Assembly: GCA_028564925.1 (NCBI GenBank)
Contig: CM053027.1
Span: 242,941,649-243,005,648, forward strand
DNA length: 64,000 nt
Direction of reading: 5' to 3'
Origin: Lithobates sylvaticus
Taxonomy: Eukaryota; Chordata; Amphibia; Anura; Ranidae
The stretch's first letter is position 1, and each line of letters opens with the position of its first letter. Below the pieces are notes generated by a model. It made no database searches. It was given only the letters and a program-made list of their open reading frames with translations, and was not told the DNA's origin. Shown here in pieces: positions 1-9,988 of the stretch. The translations under genes were made by a program, and so were the position numbers.

Positions 1-879
1 GCTACGAGCATTTCATGACTTTTCGCTGGATATAAACTGTGCCATTGGGAAATTGGGAAAGCATATTATCACACTGATCTTGGTGTGGTCAGATGGTTTG
101 AGGGCAGAGGAGAGATCTAAGGTCTAATAGACCCCAATTTTTTTTTAAAAGAGTACCTGTCACTACCTATTTCTATCATAGGGGATATTTACATTCCCTG
201 AGCTAACAGTAAAAATGCTAAAACAAAAAAAAAAAGGAAAGGAACAGTTTAAAAACAAAATAAAAAATAAAAATAAATAGTAATAATAAAAAAAGCACCC
301 CTGTCCCCCCATGCTCACGCGCAAAGGCGAACGCCTGGTCTGGTGTCGTATGTAAACAGCAATTGCACCATGCATGTGAGGTATCACCGCCAATGTCAGA
401 TCGAGGGCAGTAATTTTAGCAGTAGACCTCCTCTGTAAATCTAAAGTGGTAACCTGTAAAGGCTTTTAAAGGCATTTAAAAATGTATGTAGTTTGTCGTC
501 GTTTTAAAGCATGTTGTGTTTGGTATCCATATACTCGGCATAAGATAATATTTTTTATTTCATCAAACATTTGGGCAATATATTGTGTTTTAGTGGATTA
601 AAATAAAAAAAAATGATTTTTCCCAAAAAATTGCTTTGAAAAATTGTTGTGCAAATACTGTGTGAAAAAAAATTTGCAACACCCACCATTTTAATCTGTA
701 GGTCATTTGCTTTAAAAAAAATATATAATGTTTGGGGGTTCAAAGTAATTTTCCAGCAAAAATTTTTTTTTTTTCATGTAAACAAAAAGTGTCAGAAAGG
801 GCTAAGTGGTTAGAAGAGTGGGTGATGTGTGACATAAGCTTCTAATGTTGTGCAAAAAATGCCAGGACAGTTCAACCCC
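1..879. other. AT-rich non-coding DNA, no gene
   Basis: No coding frame here is believable; the short frames open only because of A and T runs. The stretch resembles, from memory, an abundant dispersed frog repeat, with an opening near 160 that mentions a C-run and CpG-rich block around 295-340 followed by AT-rich DNA. I cannot confirm copy number from this window. Confidence 0.4.
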
Positions 880-1810
880 CCCCCCCCCCCCAAATTACCC
901 CTTTTTGGAAAGTAGACACCCAAGCTATTTGCTGATAGGCATGTTGAGTCCATGTAATATTTTATATTGTGTCACAGTTTTGGGAAAATAAAAACTTTAT
1001 TTTTTTTGCACAAAGTTGTCACTAAATGATATATTGTTCAAACATGGCATGGGCATATGTGAAATTACACCCCCAAAATACATTCTGCTGCTTCTCCTGA
1101 GTACGGGGATACCACATGTGTGAGACTTTTTGGGAGCCTAGCCGTGTTTAGAACCCTGAAAACCAAGCAATGCCTTTCTAAGGGCGTAAAATGGTGATTT
1201 CACTTCCTCACTACCTATGACTGTTTCGGAGGCCATTAAATGTCAACATAGCACAACCCCCCCCCCCCTAAATGATCCCATTTTGGAAAGTAGACACCCC
1301 AAGGTTTTTGCTAAGAGGCGTGATGAGTATTTTGCAGCTCTCATTTGTTTTTGAAAATGAAGAAAGAAAAGAAAAAAATATTTTTTTATTTTTTCAATTT
1401 TCAAAACTTTGTGACAAAAAGCGAGATCTGCAAAATACTCAGCATGCCTCTCAGCAAATATCTTGGGGTGTCTACTTTCCAAAATGGCGTCATTTGGGGG
1501 GGGGGGGGGGGTATTGTGCTATCTTGGCATTTCATGGCCTTTCGAAACTGTGATAGGCATTGAGGATTAAAATTCAAAATTTACGCCCTTAGAAAGCCTA
1601 AAAGCGGTTTAGCGATTGGATTTCGGGGTCCTGTAGGCGGTTAGACTGCCAAAAAGTCCCACACATTCCACATATAACCATGCCATGTTTGAACAATATA
1701 TCATTTACTGACAACATTGTGTATAAAAAAAAAAAAAAAAAATATTCAATGGACTCTCAGCAAATAGGTTGAAGTGTCTTCTTTCCAAAATGGTGTAATT
1801 TGGGGGGGAG
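880..1810. repeat. Large imperfect inverted repeat of a dispersed AT-rich module
   Basis: The module has the landmark TTTTGGAAAGTAGACACCC near 900 and 1275 on the plus strand and its complement near 1475 and 1785. Between the landmarks each arm carries the same further signposts in mirrored order: a C-run, a box about leaf-like CTCCTGAGTACGGGGATACC near 1095, and a TTGTTCAAACATGGCATG box near 1035 that returns reversed near 1685. The arms run roughly 880-1385 and 1385-1810, with an A/T-rich centre near 1385. It is non-coding and of unknown class. Confidence 0.6.
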
Positions 1811-2560
1811 GGGGGGTGCTATCTTGACATTTCATGGCCTCCGAAAATGTGATAGGTAGTGAGGAAGTGAAATCACCATTTTACACCCTTAGAAGGCCTT
1901 AAAGGCAGTGCTTGGTTTTCGGGGTCCTGTATTTGGCTAGGCTCCCAAAAAGTCTCACACATGTTATATCCCCGTACTCAGGAGAAGCAGCAGAATGTAT
2001 TTTGGGGTGTAATTTCACATATGCCCATGGCATGTTTGAACAATATATAATTTAGTGACAACTTTGTGCAAAAGAAAAAAGTTTGTACTTTTCTCGCAGC
2101 TTGTGGCAAAATATAAAATATTACATGGACTCAACATGCCTCTCAGCAAATAGCTTGGGGCATCTACTTTCCAATATGGGGTCATTTGGAGGGGGGAGGG
2201 GTTGTGCTTTCTTGGCATTTTATTACTTTGAAACTGTGATAGGTAGTGAGGAGTGAAATCAAAAATGTACGCCCTAGGCTAGGCTCCCAAAAAGTCTCAC
2301 ACATGTGGTATCCCCATACTTAGGAGAAGCAGCAGAATGTATTTTGGGCTGTAATTCCACATATAACCATGGCATGTGTAAGCAATATATGATTTACTGA
2401 CAACTTTGTGTAAATTTTTTTTTCTAATTTTTCAATCACTTGTGACAAAAAATAAAATAATTAATGAGCTCAACATGCCTCTCAGCAATTTCCTTGGGGT
2501 GTCTACTTTCCAAAATTGGGTCTTTTTTGGGGGGTGAGGGGGGTTGTACTGCCCTGCCAT
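1811..2560. repeat. Two further reverse-oriented copies of the same module
   Basis: Copies near 1815-2215 and 2220-2530 repeat the signposts of the preceding inverted repeat (GAGAAGCAGCAGAATG near 1985 and 2325; CTCAGCAAATAGCTTGGGG near 2140). They are tandem and in the same orientation as its right arm. Further diverged plus-oriented copies lie near 3160-3420 and 3525-3830. No coding content. Confidence 0.55.
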
Positions 2561-2639
2561 TTTAGCACCACATGTATTTACCAAAGACATGTGGCTGAAT
2601 ACATTTTGGCCTAAATGTATGACTAAAATTTAGTTTATT

Positions 2640-2862
2640 GGATTTTTTTTTATAACAAAATTATATCGCAAAAAAAAAAAATTGCAGAGGCAATCAAATA
2701 CCATCAAAAGAAAGCTCTATTTGTGGGAATAAAAGGACGCAAATTTTGTTTGGGTAAAGCATTGCATGAGCGTGCAATTACCAGTTAAAGCAGCGCAGTG
2801 CCAAATTGTAAAAAGTGATCTGGTTATTGAGGGGCCAATTCTTCTGGGGCTGAAGTGGTTAA
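2640..2862 (+). mobile_element. Terminal fragment of a TTAA-flanked non-autonomous element
   Basis: The segment ends GGGGCTGAAGTGGTTAA at 2846-2862 and contains the boxes CCATCAAAAGAAAGCTC and GACGCAAATTTTG typical of this family in the window (compare 25700-25892, 35690-35876 and 46210-46412). Only the right-hand end is present, and it abuts another copy of the family. The TTAA end suggests mobilisation by a piggyBac-type enzyme, but the short TIR does not prove the superfamily. Confidence 0.6.
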
Positions 2863-3954
2863 TCACTGCTGGGTTTTTAATTTTTTTTGCTATAAAAGAA
2901 AAAAGACTGAAAATTCTGTTAAAAAAATGCATTTTCTTCGTTTCTGTTATAAAACTTAGCAAATTAGTAATTTTTCTTCGTAAATTTTGGCCAAAATTTA
3001 TACTACTACATATCTTGGGAAAAATAACCCAAAATTGTGTATATTATTTGGTATGTGTGAAAGTTAAAGAATCCACAAGCTATGGTGCCAATCTCTGAAA
3101 ATTGATTACACCTAATGTACTGACTCATTTCTTGAGACCCTAACAAGCCACGAAAGTACAAATACCCCCCAAATGACTCTTTTTTGGAAAGTAGACATTC
3201 CAAGGTATTTAGTAAGAGGCATGGTGAGTTTTTTGAAGTTGTAATTTTTTCCCACAATTCTTTGGAAAATCAAGATTTTTTTTTTTTTTTCTTTTTTTCA
3301 CAAAAATTGTCATATTAGCAGGTTATTTCTCACACACAGCATATGCAAACCACAAATTACACCCCAAAACACATTCTACTACTCTTCCTGAGTATGGCGA
3401 TACCAAATGTGTGAGGATTTTACACAGCCTGGCCACATACAGAGACCCAACATGCAGGGAGCACCATCTGGAGTCCTACCTCTTGCACCTTTGAAGGTCC
3501 TGGAGCACCAGGACAATGGAGACGCCCCAAAATTGACCCCGTGTTGGAAAGAAAAACACCCTGACATATAATCTATGAGGCATAATGAGTCTTTTGAACA
3601 TGTCATTTTTTTCTACAAGTTTTTGGAAAATGTGGAAAGAAAATGAAAACGCATTTTTTTACACAAAGTTGTCCATTTATACAATATTTCTAACACATAG
3701 CATGTACATACCAAAAATGACACGCCAAAATAGATTTTCCTACTCCTCCTGAGTACGGCAATACCACATTTGGGAAACTTTTCCACAGCCTGGCCACATA
3801 CAGAGGCCCAACATGCAGGGAGCACCATCAGATGTTCTAGGGGCATAAATGTCAAATCTAATTTGACTACCTATTACACTTTTGTGAGACACTGATGGGC
3901 ACTGTAATGGCACTGATGGGCACTGTAGTGGCATGGTCGAGGCATGGATGAGCA

Positions 3955-4285
3955 TGAATGGGGGTGACTGGATATGGCTGGGTATGGCTGAGTATTGCTG
4001 GGTATGGGTGAGTATGGCTGGGTATTGCTGAGTATGGCTGGGTATTGCTGAGTATGGCTTGGTATGGCTGAGTATTGCTGGGTATTCCTGAGTATGGCTG
4101 GTTATTGCTGAGTATTGCTGAGTATGGCTGGGTATGGCTGAGTATTGCTGGGTATTCCTGAGTATGGCTGGTTATTGCTGAGTATTGCTGAGTATAACTG
4201 GATATGGCTGAGTATGGCTTGGTATGGCTGGGTATGGCTGAGTATGGTTGAGTATGGCTGGGTATTGCTGAGTATGGCAGGGTGC
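3955..4285 (+). repeat. Minisatellite, ~10/20-bp unit (GAGTATGGCTGGGTATTGCT)n
   Basis: About 32 ten-base half-units alternate between TGAGTATGGC and TGGGTATTGC types. Long open frames on both strands are a by-product of the repeat period and are not genes. Confidence 0.9.
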
Positions 4286-4379
4286 TGTTGCACCCGATCT
4301 CTCCCCTCTCCGCTCACACTGTACTGATCAGTAGGAGAGGGGAGAGAGGAACCGGGCATGAAGGGCAGTTTGTTTACAA

Positions 4380-4411
4380 GTGATCGCTCCACCATTTTGT
4401 GGAGCGATCAC
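4380..4411. repeat. Perfect 13-bp hairpin
   Basis: The arms GTGATCGCTCCAC and GTGGAGCGATCAC surround a short CATTTT-like loop. Similar GC-rich hairpins occur in the TTAA elements at 22895-23115 and 34975-34998. Confidence 0.8.
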
Positions 4412-4645
4412 GTGGTAAATAGGGTTGAGCGAACCCGAACTGTAAAGTTCGGGTCCGTACCGGACTTTTGGGTGTCCGGGACCCGGACCCAAACCCGAAC
4501 TATTGGCTTTAAGTTTGGGCTCGGGTCCGGTGTTCGGCGATGTATTGGCGCCTTTTTAACCGCTGCAGGGCAGCCAATCGATGCTAGTTTCACTAGTGTG
4601 CCCTTAGAAGCCATCACAGCCATGCCTACTAATAGCATGGCTGTG

Positions 4646-4684
4646 ATTGGCCAGTGCAGCATGTGACCTAGCCTCTATATATAG
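4646..4684 (+). promoter_or_regulatory. Likely hAT1 promoter: reverse CCAAT box and TATA box
   Basis: ATTGG at 4646-4650 (CCAAT on the other strand) is followed 26 bp later by TATATATAG at 4676-4684. Transcription would be expected to start near 4710. This places the whole satellite array between the promoter and the transposase start at about 9989, so the array would be transcribed as leader or first intron. No promoter assay can be inferred from sequence alone. Confidence 0.5.
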
Positions 4685-5046
4685 TCCAGACACACAGCAC
4701 ACAGCGTCATTCTGCTATAGACAGGTTCCTGTGCTGCTGAGAGAGAGGATTTTTAGGAGTTAGTGTGATAAAGTCAGTCAGTCCACATTCCTTTAATTTT
4801 CTTCTAATTAGTTAGATCAGTGAGCGATCTAGATAGCTAGAGTAGGGTAGGGAGTTTCTTTATTAAGCAAAAGAAAGAGGCAGAGAGAATTATTGAAGAG
4901 ATTCCTAAATAAATTGTACCCTGGCTGGGGTGCAGTGCACAGTCTTTTAACAGTGCCATGAGGCCAGTGCCAGACAAAATATGAAAGTTTTACCTGCAAG
5001 CTCAGTGCACCATTAGGACCAACACTGCATATAGTAAGAGATACAC

Positions 5047-8000
5047 CATAGTCTGTGTGTATTCTGCTATTGGAAAAAAAATTAATTTTGCTGTGTTTTT
5101 TTTTCCCAATAGCATTTTCTGCGTGTTCATACATACACGCTGTAGACACTATCCGTGTATTCTGATATTGGAAAAACATTGCAAAAAAATTTATTTTGGT
5201 GTGTTTTTTTTCTTCCCAATAGCATTTTCTGCGTTTTCATAAACGCTTTAGACACTATCCGTTTATTCTGATATTGGAAAAACATTGCAAAAAAATTTAA
5301 TTTTGCAGTGTTTTTTTTTCTTCCCAATAGCATTTTCTGCGTTTTCATAAACGCTTTAGATACTGTCCGTTTATTCTGATATTGGAAAAACATTGCAAAA
5401 ATTTTTTATTTTGCTGTGTTTTTTTTTCCCAATAGCATTTTGTGCGTGTTCATACATACACGCTGTAGACACTATCCATGTATTCTGATATTGGAGAAAC
5501 ATTGCAAAAAAATTTAATTTTGCTGTGTTTTTTTTCTTCCCAATAGCATTTTCTGCGTGTTCATACATACACGCTGTAGACACTATCCGTTTATTCTGAT
5601 ATTGGAAAAACATTGCAAAAAAATTTAATTTTGCAGTGTTTTTTTTTTCCCGATATCATTTTCTGCGTTTTCATAAACGCTATAGAAACTGCCTGTTTAT
5701 TCTGATATTGGAAAAACATTGCAAAAAAATTTAATTTTGCTGTGGTTTTTTTTTTTCCCAATAGCATTTTCTGCGTGTTCATACATACACGCTGTAGACA
5801 CTATCCGTGTATTCTGATATTGGAAAAACATTGCAAAAAAAATTAATTTTGCTGTGTTTTTTTTTCCCAATAGCATTTTCTGCGTGTTCATACATAAACG
5901 TTGTAGACACTATCCGTGTATTCTGATATTGGAAAAACATTGCAAAAAAATTTAATATTGCTGTGTTTTTTTTTCCCAATAGCATTTTCTGCGTTTTCAT
6001 AAACGCTTTAGATACTGTCCGTTTATTCTGATATTGGAAAAACATTGGAAAAAAATTTAATTTTGCTGTGTTTTTTTTTTACCAATAGCATTTTCTGCGT
6101 GTTCATACATACACGCTGTAGACACTATCCGTGTATTCTGATATTGGAAAAACATTGCAAAAAAATTTAATTTTGCAGTGTTTTTTTTTTATCCCAATAG
6201 CATTTTCTGCGTTTTCATAAACGCTTTAGATACTGTCCGTTTATTCTGATATTGGAAAAACATTGGAAAAAAATTAAATTTTGCTGTGTTTTTTTTTTCC
6301 CAATAGCATTTTCTGCGTGTTCATACATACACGCTGTAGACACTATCCGTGTATTCTGATATTGGAGAAACATTGCAAAAAAATTTAATTTTGCTGTGTT
6401 TTTTTTCTTCCCAATAGCATTTTCTGCGTTTTCATAAACGCTTTAGACACTATCCGTTTATTCTGATATTGGAAAAACATTGCAAAAAAATTAAATTTTG
6501 CAGTGTTTTTTTTCTTCCCGATATCATTTTCTGCGTTTTCATAAACGCTATAGAAACTGCCTGTTTATTCTGATATTGGAAAAACATTGCAAAAAAATTA
6601 AATTTTGCTGTGTTTTTTTTTTTTCCCCCCAATAGCATTTTCTGCGTGTTCATACATACACGCTGTAGACACTATCCGTGTATTCTGATATTGGAAAAAC
6701 ATTGCAAAAAAATTTAATTTTGCTGTGTTTTTTTTTTCCCAATAGCATTTTCTGCGTGTTCATACATAAACGTTGTAGACACTATCCGTGTATTCTGATA
6801 TTGGAAAAACATTGCAAAAAAATTTAATATTGCTGTGTTTTTTTTTCCCAATAGCATTTTCTGCGTTTTCATAAACGCTTTAGATACTGTCCGTTTATTC
6901 TGATATTGGAAAAACATTGCAAAAAAATTAAATTTTGCAGTGTTTTTTTTTCCCAATAGCGTTTTCTGCGTGTTCATACATACACGCTGTAGACACTATC
7001 CGTGTATTCTGATATTGCAAAAACAGTGCAAAAAAATTAAATTTTGCTGTGTTTTTTTTTCCCAATAGCATTTTCTGCGTGTTCATACATACACGCTGTA
7101 GACACCATCCGTGTATTCTGATATTGGAAAAACATTGCAAAAATTTTTTATTTTGCTGTGTTTTTTTTTTCCCAATAGCATTTTCTGCGTTTTCATAAAC
7201 GCTTTAGATACTGTCCGTGTATTCTGATATTGGAAAAACATTGTAAAAAAAATTTAATTTTGCTGTGTTTTTTTTTCCCAATAGCATTTTCTGCATTTTC
7301 ATAAACGCTTTAGATACTGTCCGTGTATTCTGATATTGGAAAAACATTGCAAACATTTTTTAATTTTGCTGTGTTTTTTTTCTTCCCAATAGCATTTTCT
7401 GCGTGTTCATACATACACGCTGTAGACACTATCCGTTTATTCTGATATTGGAAAAACATTGCAAAAAAATTTAATTTTGCAGTGTTTTTTTTCTTCCCGA
7501 TATCATTTTCTGCGTTTTCATAAACGCTATAGAAACTGCCTGTTTATTCTGATATTGGAAAAACATTGCAAAAAAATTTTTAATTTTGCTGTGTTTTTTT
7601 TTTTCCCAATAGCATTTTCTGCGTGTTCATACATACACGCTGTAGACACTATCCGTGTATTCTGATATTGGAAAAACATTGCAAAAAAATTTAATTTTGC
7701 TGTGTTTTTTTTTCCCAATAGCATTTTCTGCGTGTTCATACATAAACGTTGTAGACACTATCCGTGTATTCTGATATTGGAAAAACATTGCAAAAAAATT
7801 TAATATTGCTGTGTTTTTTTTTCCCAATAGCATTTTCTGCGTTTTCATAAACGCTTTAGATACTGTCCGTTTATTCTGATATTGGAAAAACATTGGAAAA
7901 AAATTTAATTTTGCTGTGTTTTTTTTTTACCAATAGCATTTTCTGCGTGTTCATACATACACGCTGTAGACACTATCCGTGTATTCTGATATTGGAAAAA

Positions 8001-9953
8001 CATTGCAAAAAAAATTAAATTTTGCAGTGTTTTTTTTTTTTAACCCAATAGCATTTTCTGCGTTTTCATAAACGCTTTAGATACTGTCCGTTTATTCTGA
8101 TATTGGAAAAACATTGGAAAAAAATTAAATTTTGCTGTGTTTTTTTTTTTCCCAATAGCATTTTCTGCGTGTTCATACATACACGCTGTAGACACTATCC
8201 GTGTATTCTGATATTGGAGAAACATTGCAAAAAAATTTAATTTTGCTGTGTTTTTTTTCTTCCCAATAGCATTTTCTGCGTTTTCATAAACGCTTTAGAC
8301 ACTATCCGTTTATTCTGATATTGGAAAAACATTGCAAAAAAATTAAATTTTGCAGTGTTTTTTTTCTTCCCGATATCATTTTCTGCGTTTTCATAAACGC
8401 TATAGAAACTGCCTGTTTATTCTGATATTGGAAAAACATTGCAAAAAAATTAAATTTTGCTGTGTTTTTTTTTTCCCCAATAGCATTTTCTGCGTGTTCA
8501 TACATACACGCTGTAGACACTATCCGTGTATTCTGATATTGGAAAAACATTGCAAAAAATTTTAATTTTGCTGTGTTTTTTTTTCCCAATAGCATTTTCT
8601 GCGTGTTCATACATACACGCTGTAGACACCATCCGTGTATTCTGATATTGGAAAAACATTGCAAAAAAATTTTATTTTGCTGTGTTTTTTTTTTTTTCCC
8701 AATAGCATTTTCTGCGTTTTCATAAACGCTTTAGATACTGTCCGTGTATTCTGATATTGGAAAAACATTGCAAAAAAATTTAATTTTGCTGTGTTTTTTT
8801 TTCCCAATAGCATTTTCTGCATTTTCATAAACGCTTTAGATACTGTCCGTGTATTCTGATATTGGAAAAACATTGCAAACATTTTTTAATTTTGCTGTGT
8901 TTTTTTTTTTCCCCAATAGCATTTTCTGCGTGTTCATACATACACGCTGTAGACACTATCCGTGTATTCTGATATTGGAAAAACATTGCAAAAAAAATGT
9001 AATTTTGCTGTATTTTTTTTCGTCCCAATAGCATTTTCTGCATTTTCATAAACGCTTTAGACACTATCCGTTTATTCTGATATTGGAAAAACATTGCAAA
9101 AAAAAATTTAATTTTGCAGTGTTTTTTTTCTTCCCAATAGCATTTTCTGTGTTTTCATAAACGCTTTAGATACTGTCCGTGTATTCTGATATTGGAAAAA
9201 CATTGCAAAAAAAATTTAATTTTGCTGTGTTTTTTTTTCCCAATAGCATTTTCTGCGTGTTCATACATACACGCTGTAGACACCATCCGTGTATTCTGAT
9301 ATTGGAAAAACATTGCAAAAAAATTTAATTTTGCTGTGTTTTTTTTCCCAATAGCATTTTCTGCGTTTTCATAAACGCTTTAGATACTGTCCGTGTATTC
9401 TGATATTGGAAAAACATTGCAAACATTTTTTAATTTTGCTGTGTTTTTTTCTTCCCAATAGCATTTTCTGCGTGTTCATACATACACGCTGTAGACACTA
9501 TCCGTGTATTCTGATATTGGAAAAACATTGCAAAAAAATTAATTTTGCAGTGTTTTTTTTCTTCCCAATAGCATTTTCTGTGTTTTCATAAACGCTTTAG
9601 ACACTATCCGTTTATTCTGATATTGGAAAAACATTGCAAAAAAATTTAATTTTGCAGTGTTTTTTTTCTTCCCCAATAGCATTTTCTGTGTTTTCATAAA
9701 CGCTTTAGATACTGTCCGTGTATTCTGATATTGGAAAAACATTGCAAAAAAATTTAATTTTGCTGTGTTTTTTTTCTTCCCAATAGCATTTTCTACGTTA
9801 TCATAAACGCTTTAGACACTATCCGTGTATTCTGATATTGGAAAAACATTGCAAAAAAATTTAATTTTGCGTTTTTTTTTTTTTTCCAATAGCATTTTCT
9901 GCGTGTTCATAAACGCTTTAGACACTGTACGTGTATTCTGCTATTGACAAAAA
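5047..9953 (+). repeat. Satellite array, ~45 monomers of ~108 bp, two hairpins each
   Basis: The monomer reads ATTCTGATATTGG, A-run, TTGCAAAA, AATT, TTTTGC, TGTG, T-run, CCCAATAGC, TTCTGCG, then a variable arm. The first part can fold as one long stem (ATTGG with CCAAT, GCAAAA with TTTTGC). The second forms a short stem with two main versions: GCGTGT/ACACGC and GCGTTT/AAACGC. A third type carries CGATATC at 5651, 6519, 7498 and 8371. Single unexpanded edges (TTCTGCTATTGG/TTGAC) flank the array at both ends, which suggests growth from one ancestral unit. Many minus-strand open frames encoding repeats of FFQYQN are by-products. Confidence 0.95.
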
Positions 9954-9988
9954 CACCCATTTAGGGCGAGATCATAAATTTTGAAAAT

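Larger units (their letters stand above)
2863..4419 (-). mobile_element. Second TTAA-family-like copy, cut off by the hAT1 insertion
   Basis: After the TTAA at 2859-2862 the sequence runs through a T-rich block resembling 22020-22090, a copy of the 880-2560 module (3160-3830), a minisatellite and a 13-bp hairpin (4380-4411). This order is similar to the element at 21846-23160. It stops where hAT1 begins at 4420, just after GTGGTAAA, a string also found at 22953-22960 in the TTAA element. That supports an insertion into a relative of that element. The far end is not seen. Confidence 0.45.

Noticed and set aside
5127-9742. Many minus-strand open frames of 60-120 codons with FFQYQN repeats
   Set aside because: They are the satellite monomer translated over and over; they have no start context, no family and no life beyond the array.
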